DNA of 64,000 bases, taken from assembly GCF_025685645.1 (NCBI RefSeq), contig NZ_JAGSYF010000003.1, positions 124,001-188,000 on the forward strand. Direction: 5' to 3'. The position numbers and the translations under genes are program-made. Positions 52,158 to 61,392 of this stretch are shown here, one piece after another. This stretch comes from Edaphobacter bradus (GTDB taxonomy: Bacteria > Acidobacteriota > Terriglobia > Terriglobales > Acidobacteriaceae). Each line of letters opens with the position of its first letter. Position 1 is the stretch's first letter. The notes beneath the pieces were generated by a model. The model was not told the origin of the DNA. It made no database searches and saw only the letters and a program-made list of their open reading frames with translations.

Positions 52158-52756
52158 TGGCCAAGAGTGTGAGAAGCGCGACAATCAAGCGAAACACGAC
52201 AGAGACGCAGATTGCGCTGAAGCTGGTCGTCGATGGGCAGGGTGTCTATAAGGTCTCGACGGGGATTCGGTTCTTCGATCACATGCTGGAGCTGTTTACG
52301 CGGCATGGTGGATTCGATCTGACGCTGGCGTGTAAGGGAGACCTCGACGTCGACCAGCATCACACCGTGGAGGACGTCGGCATCGCGCTGGGCGAGGCCT
52401 TCAACAAGGCGCTGGGCGACAAGAAGGGCATCATGCGCGCCGGATACTTTGTGATGGCGATGGACGAGACGCTCGCCGTGTCGGCGGTCGACCTAAGCGG
52501 GCGTGTCGCGTATGTCGTCGATGACAAGGTGAAGGTGCGGCTCGTGGGAGACTTCCAGAGCGAGCTCCTCGCGGACTTCTTCGATGGTTTCGCTCGAGGT
52601 GCGAAGGCGAATGTGCATGTGAAGACGATGTACGGGCGGTCGAACCATCACAAGATCGAGGCGATCTTTAAGGCGTTTGCGCGTGCGCTGCGCGGGGCTT
52701 GCTCGCGGGATGAGCGCATGAAGGAGATTCTGCCGAGCACGAAGGGACTGCTGTGA
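52157..52756 (+). CDS. hisB: Imidazoleglycerol-phosphate dehydratase
   Basis: Dehydrates imidazole-glycerol phosphate to imidazole-acetol phosphate. The 199-residue monofunctional form lacks the histidinol-phosphatase domain fused in enterics. Motifs: [38 protein letters not shown] and [19 protein letters not shown] supply the manganese-binding His/Glu residues. ATG 52157 shares its A with the hisC stop TAA. Confidence 0.96.
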   Translation: MAKSVRSATIKRNTTETQIALKLVVDGQGVYKVSTGIRFFDHMLELFTRHGGFDLTLACKGDLDVDQHHTVEDVGIALGEAFNKALGDKKGIMRAGYFVMAMDETLAVSAVDLSGRVAYVVDDKVKVRLVGDFQSELLADFFDGFARGAKANVHVKTMYGRSNHHKIEAIFKAFARALRGACSRDERMKEILPSTKGLL

Positions 52757-53361
52757 TTGCCGTCATCGACTACAAAGCGGGCAACCTGACCAGCGTCGTG
52801 AAGGCGCTGCGGTATCTGGGTGCGGAGACGCAGGTTACGCAAGACCCGGCGGTGGTACGCGCAGCATCGAAGATCGTGCTGCCGGGAGTAGGACACTTTC
52901 AGGCGACACAACTGTTAAGCGATCTCGGCCTGACCGAAGCAGTGCGTGAGAGTGTTGCAGGGGGCGCGTGGTTCCTGGGGATCTGTGTTGGGTTGCAGTG
53001 GTTGTTTGAGGGATCGACGGAGGCTCCGGCGACAGCTGGGCTGGGACACTTCGCGGGAATGTGCGAGCGCTTCCCTGCTCAGTACAACGGCGCGGAGCTG
53101 AAGTCCCCGCATGTGGGATGGAACTCGCTGGAGAATGTGCGGAGGGATTCGAAGCTGCTGCGCGGTATTGATGATGGCGGGTTTGTTTATTACACGCATT
53201 CGTGGCGGGCTCCTGTGAGCGAGGCTACGGCTGCGACCACGAGCTACGGTGGGGCGTTTACTGCAGTGGTTGAGCGGGACAATGTGATGGGTGTGCAGTT
53301 TCATCCGGAGAAGTCGGCGACGGTGGGGATGCGCGTGCTGAAGAACTTTGTGGAGTTGTGA
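52753..53361 (+). CDS. hisH: Imidazole glycerol phosphate synthase, glutaminase subunit
   Basis: Releases ammonia from glutamine for HisF, with which it forms a heterodimer. A 202-residue class I amidotransferase with oxyanion/PGVG segment [10 protein letters not shown], nucleophile Cys78 in [15 protein letters not shown] and the His184/Glu186 pair in VQFHPEKSA. Starts at GTG overlapping the hisB stop (GTGA). Its HisF partner follows one gene later. Confidence 0.95.
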   Translation: MIAVIDYKAGNLTSVVKALRYLGAETQVTQDPAVVRAASKIVLPGVGHFQATQLLSDLGLTEAVRESVAGGAWFLGICVGLQWLFEGSTEAPATAGLGHFAGMCERFPAQYNGAELKSPHVGWNSLENVRRDSKLLRGIDDGGFVYYTHSWRAPVSEATAATTSYGGAFTAVVERDNVMGVQFHPEKSATVGMRVLKNFVEL

Positions 53362-53883
53362 TTGAGCTTTCAAGTCCATCGATATCGTCTTACGTATCCG
53401 GAGTGGATCTCTGGCCTACGGTTTGCCAGAAGACGAAATCTTCTCTGGACGATCCGCTTTTTTCTTAGCTGGCTCGTTCCTATGTTTCTTGCCTACATGA
53501 TTGTTGCCGTTACGTGGAACTTCACTCGCGGCAAGGCGAAAGGTTCGGATGCATTGTTTGGAGCAGGAGTATGCGTGGTTTCGCTCATCTTGCTTGTTGG
53601 TTATAGGGTCTTTCGACTTCGAAGGACTTACGCGACGGCGGCGTTTGTAAAGAACCCGGAAGGAATCGCCGTGGCTTTTGACAAAGAATACTTTGTGTCT
53701 GGCCTGCCAGGTCGGAGCGAGACACGCTTTCTTTGGCCTGCAATTTATGACTTCGCCGAGAATGAGCGAATTGCGCTTGTGTATTTGTCCAGGCGTAGTT
53801 TTATCGTGATTCCAAAACATGCGATGCCTGAAGAATCCTGGCGCGAATTTCGTTCCTTTATTCCGCAACGAAGGCAGGAGTAA
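53362..53883 (+). CDS. YcxB-like membrane protein inserted in the his operon
   Basis: A 173-residue protein starting at TTG 53362 directly after the hisH stop. Two hydrophobic helices (about 30-52 and 65-82) are followed by a soluble beta-rich domain of the YcxB-like type ([38 protein letters not shown]). Role unknown. It has no link to histidine synthesis and is AT-richer than the his genes, so a recent insertion is likely; it separates hisH from hisF without breaking the transcription unit (hisF begins 5 bp after its stop). Confidence 0.75.
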   Translation: MSFQVHRYRLTYPEWISGLRFARRRNLLWTIRFFLSWLVPMFLAYMIVAVTWNFTRGKAKGSDALFGAGVCVVSLILLVGYRVFRLRRTYATAAFVKNPEGIAVAFDKEYFVSGLPGRSETRFLWPAIYDFAENERIALVYLSRRSFIVIPKHAMPEESWREFRSFIPQRRQE

Positions 53884-53887
53884 TAAA

Positions 53888-54667
53888 ATGCTGACCAAAA
53901 GAATCATCGCCTGCCTTGACGTACGCGACGGACGTGTCGTCAAGGGCGTGCAATTTGTGGACATCGTCGATGCCGGCGATCCGGCGGAGTTGGCGCACCG
54001 CCATGCGGCTGCGGGAGCCGACGAAATCGTGCTGCTGGACATTACAGCCACGCACGAAGGACGCGGGACGCTGCTCGATACGGTGAAGCGCGCGGCGGCG
54101 GAGTTATTTGTTCCCTTCACTGTTGGTGGCGGGATTCGCAGCACTGAGGACGCAGCGGCAGTGTTTGATGCGGGTGCGGACAAGGTGAGCATTAACTCGT
54201 CTGCGATTGCGAGGCCGGAGCTGATCGCCGAGATCGGCGGAAGCTTTGGCGCACAGGCCGTGATTATTGCCATCGATGCGCGGCGCGCGGCTGGCTCGGC
54301 CGATCCGGTGGGTGATGCAGAGGTCTACGTGAGCGGCGGGCGCAAGCCTACCGGGCGCAAGGTCATCGAGTGGGCCCGCGAGGCTGAGCAGCGCGGTGCG
54401 GGCGAGATTCTGCTGACAAGCATGGACACCGATGGCATGCGCTCGGGCTTCGATTGCGAGCTTACCGCGCGGGTGAGCGAAGCGGTGCAGATTCCGGTGA
54501 TCGCCTCCGGAGGCGCCGGCACGGCGGGCCATTTTGTGGAGGTGTTCGGTAGAGGCAAAGCCGATGCGGCGCTCGCGGCGAGCATCTTTCACTTTGGAGT
54601 GACGGATTCCCGGGAGCTAAAGGCTGAGCTGAAGCGGGCCGGAGTGAGCGTGCGGCTGCCCTGCTAG
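53888..54667 (+). CDS. hisF: Imidazole glycerol phosphate synthase, cyclase subunit
   Basis: TIM-barrel subunit that uses ammonia from HisH to close the imidazole ring and release AICAR. The 259-residue protein has [20 protein letters not shown] (catalytic Asp11), [33 protein letters not shown] (second catalytic Asp) and [13 protein letters not shown], i.e. both phosphate-binding sites. AGGAG precedes ATG 53888. The 3' end overlaps the antisense CHAD gene by about 50 bp. Confidence 0.96.
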   Translation: MLTKRIIACLDVRDGRVVKGVQFVDIVDAGDPAELAHRHAAAGADEIVLLDITATHEGRGTLLDTVKRAAAELFVPFTVGGGIRSTEDAAAVFDAGADKVSINSSAIARPELIAEIGGSFGAQAVIIAIDARRAAGSADPVGDAEVYVSGGRKPTGRKVIEWAREAEQRGAGEILLTSMDTDGMRSGFDCELTARVSEAVQIPVIASGGAGTAGHFVEVFGRGKADAALAASIFHFGVTDSRELKAELKRAGVSVRLPC

Positions 54668-55516
54668 AGCAACGACTGCATTCAATTCATAAGCTAGCGG
54701 ATCCCCTTCCTCCGACGCTTCGCCGTGCTCCGTGACTGCTGCGCTCCGCTTGGAGGGCTTGCTGAGAAATCTCTTTCGCATCGCGTTGGATAGCGAAAGA
54801 GCGTGGTGGAACTTCACGGCGACGACGGACCGAATCTCTTTCAGGATGGGGGCACCTTTCGATGCGGGAAGCACGTCGGTAGCAATCTCAAGCAGAGTGG
54901 TGCAGTCATGCCATTCACCGATGGCATCTTTGATCTCGCCCAGAGCGGAGATCCAGGTTTCCGGAGGATGCTCTTCGAGTTGAAGCGTATATCGCAACTG
55001 CTTCACCTTGAGGCGAAATTCGTGCATGTTGCCGCTCGCCAGCCGCGGCCAGTGCCGCAGCTCATCCAGGAGCTTCAGCGCAACGGACGTCGCATGTGTC
55101 TGCGACGCCTTCTGAACCATGGACGAATACCTCTGCAGGTCTCTGCCGGCCTTCTTTCCGTGCTCTCGCACCAGATCACGAAGCCTGCGCGCGGATCTTC
55201 GCCGCCGAACGGCAAGATGATCGCGGAGTTGAACGAAGCAGTCCTCCTGGCTGTGCGAGGTCAGGGTGGCGATGAAAGCCATTAGCACGTCCATGTCGCG
55301 GACCTTTCCGGCACGTCGACGGATGGAGGCGATCGTCTTGAGACGGTCTTCCGATGACTTCTGGCCGAGGGCGAGAATGTGCGTCAGCGCTTCGAACTGA
55401 CGCACCTGCGTGCGAAGGTCGTGCACGTCTTCCGGCGCGCTCCATCGTGACTTGCGCTTCAGTGACTTCCTGAGTTTGTCTACGACCTCACCCGCTTTTT
55501 TGGTGTCCAGCGCCAT
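54617..55516 (-). CDS. CHAD-domain protein
   Basis: A 299-residue helical protein with conserved basic/histidine helices of the CHAD family: [54 protein letters not shown] and [22 protein letters not shown] domains bind inorganic polyphosphate and are often linked to CYTH/triphosphatase proteins; none is here, but a PPK2 gene lies 4.6 kb away. Start ATG 55516 is preferred over the longer ORF (55738), which would overlap hisA. The tail (about 20 residues) is antisense to the end of hisF. Confidence 0.85.
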   Translation of the reverse strand: MALDTKKAGEVVDKLRKSLKRKSRWSAPEDVHDLRTQVRQFEALTHILALGQKSSEDRLKTIASIRRRAGKVRDMDVLMAFIATLTSHSQEDCFVQLRDHLAVRRRRSARRLRDLVREHGKKAGRDLQRYSSMVQKASQTHATSVALKLLDELRHWPRLASGNMHEFRLKVKQLRYTLQLEEHPPETWISALGEIKDAIGEWHDCTTLLEIATDVLPASKGAPILKEIRSVVAVKFHHALSLSNAMRKRFLSKPSKRSAAVTEHGEASEEGDPLAYELNAVVALAGQPHAHSGPLQLSL

Positions 55517-55626
55517 GAGAGTCAGACGTCGAGAGGCTGAAGGCGGTTGGATGTAAGACTGCGCGGTCAGCCCGCCGCCGTTTCCTTGCACATAAGCATA
55601 AGACAGAATCCTGAGACAATCTTTGT

Positions 55627-56328
55627 ATGTTGATTCCTTCAATTGATCTGATGGGTGGCCGGATTGTGCAACTGGTGCAGGGCGAGAAGCTGAAGCTGGC
55701 CTTTGACGATTTTGAGTACTGGATCGAGCGGTTCTCAAAATATCCGGTCGTGCAGTTGATCGATCTCGACGCGGCCATGCGGCAGGGCGAGAACCGTGCG
55801 CTGATTGAGATGTTCTGCAAGCGGCTTCCCTGCCAGGTTGGTGGCGGTCTGCGGACCGCTGCCGATGGTCGGGCTCTGCTGGATGCCGGTGCGAGGCGGG
55901 TGATCTATGGGTCGAGCCTGTTTGGCGCGGCGCAGGAGGGCGAGGCGCGGCGGCACAAGCTCATTAGCCTGGAGTTTGCCGAGGAGTTGAAGAAGACGCT
56001 AGGCGAGGAGGCGCTTGTCTTCAGCGTGGATACGAAGGGCGGTCAGGTTGCAGTGAAGGGGTGGAAGGACTCGGTCGCGCTGACTCCTGAGGAGGCAGTG
56101 ACGTGGCTCGAGGACTACTGCGCAGCGTTCCTCTACACGCACGTCGATACTGAGGGCACGATGACTGGATTTCCGATTGATGTTGCCGCGATTCTGCGGG
56201 CGACGACGGCGAAGCAGTTGATCGTCGCGGGCGGCATCAAGGAGCGGGCCGAGGTGGACGCTCTGGATGCGATGGGCGTGGATGCCGTTGCCGGAATGGC
56301 AGTCTATTCGGGCGCGATGGAGGCCTAG
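55627..56328 (+). CDS. hisA: Phosphoribosylformimino-AICAR ribotide isomerase
   Basis: Isomerises ProFAR to PRFAR, the substrate of HisF. The 233-residue TIM barrel has LIPSIDLMGGRIVQLVQGE (catalytic Asp8), VVQLIDLDAA, CQVGGGLRT, ARRVIYGSSLF, THVDTEGTMTG (second Asp) and IVAGGIKE. It resembles the more divergent HisA forms in length and in loop sequences. It is separated from the rest of the operon by the antisense CHAD gene, so it needs its own promoter in the 110-bp divergent gap. Confidence 0.92.
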   Translation: MLIPSIDLMGGRIVQLVQGEKLKLAFDDFEYWIERFSKYPVVQLIDLDAAMRQGENRALIEMFCKRLPCQVGGGLRTAADGRALLDAGARRVIYGSSLFGAAQEGEARRHKLISLEFAEELKKTLGEEALVFSVDTKGGQVAVKGWKDSVALTPEEAVTWLEDYCAAFLYTHVDTEGTMTGFPIDVAAILRATTAKQLIVAGGIKERAEVDALDAMGVDAVAGMAVYSGAMEA

Positions 56329-56369
56329 ATCCTCGACGAGCGACTGGCTGTCGATGACCTGAATTCGGC

Positions 56370-57404
56370 TCAGTTGCCCGCGTTGTCGGCGATGGCGTAG
56401 TAGCCTTTGCGGGCCTGAACTTTGGTGTCCTTTCCGCAGGAGATGTTGAGGGTGCGGAAGGACCCGTCGAACTTGGTGTTTGTCGGCGTGTAGCTGGCGA
56501 GGTACTGGGTGCGGAGCTCGTCCTGAATCTGGTCGAAGGCCTCCTGCAGCTTCTTGCCATTGTTGCCAACGTTGATGACGCGGCCTCCGGTCTCGCGGGC
56601 GAGACGTTCCATATCGCCTGCGCCGCTGTAGACCAATCCGTAGTTGCCGTAGAAGCCACGGTCGGCGATGAGGATAACGTAGACGATGGCGTTGGCCTTC
56701 TGGGCAGCCTCGGTGGCAGTCTTCAGGGTCTCCTGCGAGCCTTGGTCGCCGCCATCGGTGAGCAGGACGAGGATCTTGCGCCCGGCCTCCTGGCGGAGCT
56801 TGTCGTTGGCGGCGAGGTAAACCGCGTCATAGAGCAGCGTGCCTCGCGGATTGCTGTTGCCTGTGACTGAGCCGGTTCCGGCGCCGGTGTTGATGCTGGC
56901 CTTGTCCATCGCGCGCTGGATCTCGCGCGGGCTGTTGGTGTAGTCGGCGAGGAGGTCGACGTTGATGTCGAAGGAGATCAGGAAGGCCTCATCCTTGGGA
57001 GTGAGGACGTCCTTGAGGAATTCGGCTCCGGCCTGCTGCTCGAGCGGGAGTACGTTCTGCTGGCTGCCGCTGGTGTCGAGCAGTATGCCGATGGTAAGGG
57101 GAAGTTTCTTTTCCTGGGTGAAGTTCTTGATGGTCTGCCGGTTCTTGTCTTCGAGGATGGCGCAGTCGTCCTTGTGCAGGTTGGTGATATAGCCGTTCTT
57201 GTCACGGACGGAGAAGTAGACGTTGACAAGGTTGACGGTGACCTTGAGAGTCTCGGTTTCGAGGCCCTCGACGGGCTTGGGCGGCGGAGCGTCGCTGGCC
57301 GGAGGCGGACCACCAGGCGAGGGGGCCTCCTGCGCGTGGAGCGAGGCCAGAGCGGGAGCGATGGCAAGACATAGAGTTGCGAGAGCGAGTTCGAAACTGC
57401 GCAT
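56370..57404 (-). CDS. Exported VWA-domain protein (acidobacterial VWFA-related type) 1
   Basis: A 344-residue exported protein: signal peptide 1-25 (ending LHAQ), Pro-rich segment to about 45, a beta-sandwich (about 50-95: TLKVTVNLVNVYFSVRDKNG), then a von Willebrand A domain (about 100-320) with MIDAS-like DTSGSQQNVLP (DxSxS) and ILVLLTDGGDQGS. Ends KVQARKGYYAI as in many acidobacterial relatives. Function unknown; probably adhesive or scaffold. Divergent from the second VWA gene. Confidence 0.88.
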   Translation of the reverse strand: MRSFELALATLCLAIAPALASLHAQEAPSPGGPPPASDAPPPKPVEGLETETLKVTVNLVNVYFSVRDKNGYITNLHKDDCAILEDKNRQTIKNFTQEKKLPLTIGILLDTSGSQQNVLPLEQQAGAEFLKDVLTPKDEAFLISFDINVDLLADYTNSPREIQRAMDKASINTGAGTGSVTGNSNPRGTLLYDAVYLAANDKLRQEAGRKILVLLTDGGDQGSQETLKTATEAAQKANAIVYVILIADRGFYGNYGLVYSGAGDMERLARETGGRVINVGNNGKKLQEAFDQIQDELRTQYLASYTPTNTKFDGSFRTLNISCGKDTKVQARKGYYAIADNAGN

Positions 57405-57598
57405 GCTGTATTAGACGATGAAGGACGGAACTGTGTCAGCGGAAAAGTGCCGGTGCAGGGCGAGCACAACGTTGAGGTTGCGGTCTGCGTCCAAAGGTAG
57501 CGGAGACCGGAATGGCGGCGCAGGGTGTGCGCTGGTAATCTGATAGCTGGCAGATTTCGGCAAATGGCCGCCGGGACGGAAGTGTATGGGGGTAGTGC

Positions 57599-58909
57599 TT
57601 GGTAAGGGATAGCGTATTGGCGGGAGCCCTGGCGATGATGATGCTGGGGCCGCAGACACAGCAGACGGCGCAGCAGCAGGCCATTCCTGATGGTCCGAGG
57701 CCGCAGGTGACCCTGCCTACGGCGGGTGCGGTCAGTCCCGGCATGGGCACGACGCCAGACTCAAACGGCGATACCACCACGACAACCCCTGATGACAATA
57801 AGGTTCCGAACAGCCTGCCGACGTCTCCGCCAGCGCAGGAGAGGCTCGATGACGGACCTCTGCCCGAGATTCCGGCGCCGGGCGAGGGGCCGAAGAACTT
57901 TACGCTGATCGTCCGTTCGAACTTCGTCGAAGTCCCCTTCACGGTGAAGGACAACAAGGGCAAGCTGGTTCCGGGGATCAAGCCGCGCGAGGTCCGGGTG
58001 TATGAGAACAACCTGCGGCAGCAGCTCGCCATTTTTACGGTTGACCCGTGGCCGCTGTCGGTGGCGCTGGTGATCGACCAGAGCCTGACCTACGACAACA
58101 TGACGAAGGTGAACAACTCGCTCGCGGCGCTGCAGGGAGCGTTCGCGCCCTACGACGAGATGGCGGTCTTCACCTACAACAACGGGCCGCAGATGAGGAC
58201 GGACTTTACCGGGGCGCAGAGCGACCGCTTGAAGTTTACTCTCGAAACGTCGAAGGCCTCGGGCCGTGAGCCGCTGATGCCTCTGGGCGGACCGATGGCA
58301 GCCACGAACAACATCAACAACCAGAACTTCGACCCGAACACGGCGCCGGTGCGGAACAATCGGGGCATCGAGCTGAATCCGCCGAAGGAAGTGCACACGC
58401 TGAACGACGCGATCCTGGAGGCAGCGAGGTCTCTTACCAAGACGGGCAAGGGACGGCGGCGCGTGATCTATGTGATCAGCGACGGCAAGGAGTACGGAAG
58501 CACGGCGAAGTTCAAGGACGTTGTGAAGTACCTGCAGCAGAACAAGATTGCGGTGTATGGCACGCTGGTGGGCGACTCTTCCCTGCCCGTTATCGGATTT
58601 CTGGACCACATTCACCTGCCTCTGACGATGCGCGACAACGTTCTTCCGGCATACGCCTACGCCACGGGCGGCAGCTTCGACGCCGAGTTCCGGCAGAGAG
58701 GCATCGAGCAGAGCTTCGCGAAGATCTCCGAAGAGGTACGCACGCAGTACACGGTCGGCTACTACTCGCATGAGGACTTTATCGACGGCAAATACCGGCA
58801 GATCGAGGTGAAGGTGCTGCGGCCGAATCTGACGGTGCTGGCGAAGAAGGGCTACTATCCGACTGCGGGCGACTCCCGTCCGACGAACGTAGTCAGGCCG
58901 TCGAACTAG
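57599..58909 (+). CDS. Exported VWA-domain protein (acidobacterial VWFA-related type) 2
   Basis: A 436-residue relative of the divergent neighbour with the same order: hydrophobic N-terminus, long Pro/Thr-rich segment (about 20-100), beta-sandwich FTLIVRSNFVEVPFTVKDNKG, VWA domain with ALVIDQSLTYDN in the MIDAS position and RRVIYVISDGKEYGS, and ending LAKKGYYPTAG. The MIDAS has DQSLT in place of DxSxS, so metal binding may be weakened. An insertion of about 45 residues rich in Asn/Pro (about 225-265) is absent from the neighbour. Start TTG 57599 is uncertain. Confidence 0.82.
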   Translation: MVRDSVLAGALAMMMLGPQTQQTAQQQAIPDGPRPQVTLPTAGAVSPGMGTTPDSNGDTTTTTPDDNKVPNSLPTSPPAQERLDDGPLPEIPAPGEGPKNFTLIVRSNFVEVPFTVKDNKGKLVPGIKPREVRVYENNLRQQLAIFTVDPWPLSVALVIDQSLTYDNMTKVNNSLAALQGAFAPYDEMAVFTYNNGPQMRTDFTGAQSDRLKFTLETSKASGREPLMPLGGPMAATNNINNQNFDPNTAPVRNNRGIELNPPKEVHTLNDAILEAARSLTKTGKGRRRVIYVISDGKEYGSTAKFKDVVKYLQQNKIAVYGTLVGDSSLPVIGFLDHIHLPLTMRDNVLPAYAYATGGSFDAEFRQRGIEQSFAKISEEVRTQYTVGYYSHEDFIDGKYRQIEVKVLRPNLTVLAKKGYYPTAGDSRPTNVVRPSN

Positions 58910-58923
58910 GCCGGCCCTCGACG

Positions 58924-59799
58924 ATGTTTGCGAGCAATGCGCTGATGGCGCTGGCTGCGGCTGTGCTGTGGGGCGGCGGCGACTTTTCCGGCGGAATGGG
59001 AGCTAAACAGGCGGGCGGCGCGATGGGCGGCGCGCTGCGTGTGGTGCTGTTGAGCCATGCGACAAGCCTGAGCGTGCTGGTGGCGATCGCGTGGCTGCGC
59101 GGCGATGCGTTTCCTCATGGCGCTCCTCTGGCGTGGGGCCTGACGGCGGGCGTAACGGCCGGCCTGTCGCTGACCGGGTTCTATGTTGCGCTCTCGCGCG
59201 GGGCGATGGGGGCCTCGGCGGCGGTGAGCGGACTGCTGGCGGCGGCGATTCCGGCGGCGGTTTCGATGGCGCGGGAGGGTTCTCCGGGAACGCTGCGGAT
59301 CTTCGGTTTTCTGGTCGCCGGAGTCGCGATCTGGCTCATCGCGGCGGGCGAGAATCCTGAGGCTGTGCCGGCGTCTCCGGGAACAGTCTGGCTTGCGGTG
59401 CTGTCGGGTGCTGGCTTCGGGGTTTACTTTGTTGCGTTGAAGTTTGCCGGCACTGCCGCAGTAATCTGGCCGATGGCGACGGCGAGGATGGGGAGCCTGA
59501 CCGTGTGCTCCCTGCTGCTGGCCGGGCTCATGCTCGGACGGAGTCCGCTGCGGAACGGCCGACTGACATCGACTGCAGTGCTGTGGGTGCTAGGGACGGC
59601 TGCGCTCGATACGTCAGGGAACATGCTGTTTATCGCCGCAACACGCGCCGGAAGGCTGGACGTGGCTGCAGTGCTGGCCTCCCTGTACCCGGCCTCAACG
59701 ATTCTGCTGGCGGCGTGGACGTTGCATGAGCGGCCTACGCGGCGGCAGAGTCTTGGGATGGCAGTGGCGGCAGCGGCGGTCGTGATGGTCACGCTCTGA
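58924..59799 (+). CDS. EamA-type DMT family transporter
   Basis: A 291-residue inner-membrane protein with ten hydrophobic helices in two five-helix halves, the EamA duplicated fold (ALAAAVLWGGGDFSGG at the start of the first; TVWLAVLSGAGFGVYFVALK of the second; LAAWTLHERPTRRQSLGMAV at the end). Such proteins export metabolites such as amino acids. Substrate unknown. It begins 14 bp after the VWA gene, so the two may be co-transcribed. Confidence 0.85.
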   Translation: MFASNALMALAAAVLWGGGDFSGGMGAKQAGGAMGGALRVVLLSHATSLSVLVAIAWLRGDAFPHGAPLAWGLTAGVTAGLSLTGFYVALSRGAMGASAAVSGLLAAAIPAAVSMAREGSPGTLRIFGFLVAGVAIWLIAAGENPEAVPASPGTVWLAVLSGAGFGVYFVALKFAGTAAVIWPMATARMGSLTVCSLLLAGLMLGRSPLRNGRLTSTAVLWVLGTAALDTSGNMLFIAATRAGRLDVAAVLASLYPASTILLAAWTLHERPTRRQSLGMAVAAAAVVMVTL

Positions 59800-59828
59800 G
59801 GGTAACCCCCTCCCTCCTCTTTTTTCGT

Positions 59829-59909
59829 AAAATATTCATTTCATTTGGCTTAGCTGCTGACCTCTGCCGCAAAATATTCCATCTAAAGGACTTAATGGTC
59901 AAGATATTC
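59829..59909. repeat. Three AARATATTC-centred repeats, candidate small RNA region
   Basis: AAAATATTC occurs at 59829-59837 and 59871-59879, and AAGATATTC at 59901-59909. Copies two and three are each followed by a similar 15-20 nt (TCTAAAGGACTTAATG; AAAATAAATGAGTTGCG). The AT-rich block contrasts with the GC-rich genome and is followed by a GC hairpin at 59939. Nothing else recognised in the 359-bp gap 59800-60158. Confidence 0.45.
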
Positions 59910-59938
59910 AAAATAAATGAGTTGCGGATAAACGCGAA

Positions 59939-59961
59939 GGCCCCGGAGGATTTCCGGGGCC
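59939..59961 (+). terminator. Terminator-like hairpin
   Basis: Perfect 8-bp stem GGCCCCGG (59939-59946) / CCGGGGCC (59954-59961), 7-nt loop, followed by a broken T-run (TGTTCTTCTTT). It could end the DMT transcript or a small RNA containing the upstream repeats. Confidence 0.6.
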
Positions 59962-60158
59962 TGTTCTTCTTTGGACTACTTCGAGTTTAGCAAAATGAGT
60001 GAAACTGCTCTGCCACTGGTATGTGGTTTGTTTTGTTATGGTTAGTGCGTATGGGGACTTGACAGCCTATTTTTGCTGAATTCTAAAGGGTATGTATTAC
60101 AAACTATTGGCTACAAATGAGTTACCTGAGAAATCGACAAGCGTTCTGCAGACCCAGG

Positions 60159-60965
60159 TCAGAGATGGACTTTGGTGGGGTCCATGGAGGGTTTGGGGTA
60201 GGTGAGTTTGAGGGACTTCATGGCATCGACGATGATCTGCGAGACAGCGATGTTGCGGTACCACTTGTGGTCCGACGGGATGACGAACCAGGGGGCGTGC
60301 TTTTTGCTGGTGGCGGCGATGGCGTCGTTGTAGGCCTGCTCGTAACGGGGCCAAAAGCGGCGCTCGATGAAGTCGGACTCGGAGAGCTTCCAGTGCTTGT
60401 CGGAGTCGGCGATGCGGGACTTGAGGCGGGCGGTCTGCTCGGCGCGGGAGATGTGGAGGAAGAACTTGAGGATGACGATGTCGTTGTCGTAGAGCGCTTG
60501 CTCGAAGCGGTTGATGTCGTCGAGGCGTTTGTCGATGGTCTTTTGCGGGAGAAGCTTGTGGACGCGGGAGACAAGGACGTCCTCGTAGTGGGAGCGGTTG
60601 AAGATCTGGATCATGCCACGCGGCGGCAGCTGGGAGTGGACGCGCCAGAGGAAGTCATGGCGCGACTCGATAGGCGTGGGAGCCTTGAAGGCAGAGACGT
60701 CGCAGCCCTGGGGATTGACTCCGGAGAAGATGTGGCTGATGGTACCGTCCTTGCCTGCGGTATCCATACCCTGGAGGACGATAAGGATGGCCTTCCGCTG
60801 GCCTGCGTAGAGGACTTCCTGGAGGTCTGCAAGCTGTTTGCGATGGCTGTCGAGGACGGGAGCCGCGGCCTCCGGGGACTGGAAGGCGCCGGTGGAGGAC
60901 GTGGCAATGCGCGAGAGTCTGACCTGAGTTCCGGGCTTGATGAGGTGCGGAGACTTCAGCTTCAT
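60159..60965 (-). CDS. ppk2: Polyphosphate kinase 2 family enzyme
   Basis: Transfers phosphate between polyphosphate and nucleotides. A 268-residue single-domain PPK2 with Walker A GMDTAGKDG (residues 66-74), Walker B/lid motif IFNRSHYEDVLVSRV, a helix ISRAEQTARLKSRIADSDKHWKL and the C-terminal WFVIPSDHKWYRNIAVSQII. The length matches the short class I/III group; direction (NDP or NMP phosphorylation) is not certain. Lies 73 bp downstream of the tatA-like gene on the same strand. Confidence 0.93.
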   Translation of the reverse strand: MKLKSPHLIKPGTQVRLSRIATSSTGAFQSPEAAAPVLDSHRKQLADLQEVLYAGQRKAILIVLQGMDTAGKDGTISHIFSGVNPQGCDVSAFKAPTPIESRHDFLWRVHSQLPPRGMIQIFNRSHYEDVLVSRVHKLLPQKTIDKRLDDINRFEQALYDNDIVILKFFLHISRAEQTARLKSRIADSDKHWKLSESDFIERRFWPRYEQAYNDAIAATSKKHAPWFVIPSDHKWYRNIAVSQIIVDAMKSLKLTYPKPSMDPTKVHL

Positions 60966-61037
60966 GTGCGGCCTCGTGAACGACGCAGAACAGCCCCTCG
61001 CACGACGGATCGATGGGGAGGGGCCGTTGGGTACTGC

Positions 61038-61250
61038 TTACTTGTTGACGGTGGTCTCGCCGGGCTTGGTGGCGGTGGAGTTGTCAGTCGGCTTGTTGAC
61101 GTCGTCGGTGACACCCTTCATGCCCTCTTTGAATCCACGGAGCCCCTCGCCGAGCCCCTTGCCAAGCTCTGGCAGCTTCTTGCCACCGAAGAGGACAAGA
61201 ACAACGATTGCGAGGACGATGAGATGTGTCGGTGTAAAGAGTTCGCCCAT
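61038..61250 (-). CDS. tatA: TatA/TatE-type twin-arginine translocase subunit
   Basis: A 70-residue protein with an N-terminal membrane helix ([13 protein letters not shown]), the [17 protein letters not shown] hinge and amphipathic helix, and a polar tail; the diagnostic FG is present. TatA oligomers form the passage for folded proteins. The rest of the Tat system (TatC) is not in the window. GGGAG precedes ATG 61250. Confidence 0.93.
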   Translation of the reverse strand: MGELFTPTHLIVLAIVVLVLFGGKKLPELGKGLGEGLRGFKEGMKGVTDDVNKPTDNSTATKPGETTVNK

Positions 61251-61392
61251 ACCAATTTCTCCCTTGCAGCCGGAAACTCTGAAAGCACCGTGCGGCATTG
61301 CTCCCTATTGTCGCACAAGGAGAACGCTGCTGGTACGGCGGCAGAGGGACGCAGAAACGTTATATCTTGGAAGTGCACAAAGATTGCAGGAG

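Noticed and set aside
57761-58771. 336-residue minus-strand ORF opposite the second VWA gene
   Set aside because: Arg/His/Val-rich antisense translation without ribosome site or motif.
60937-61392. N-terminal extension of the outer-membrane protein ORF back to 60937
   Set aside because: It runs antisense through the tatA-like gene; a signal sequence begins at 61393/61396.
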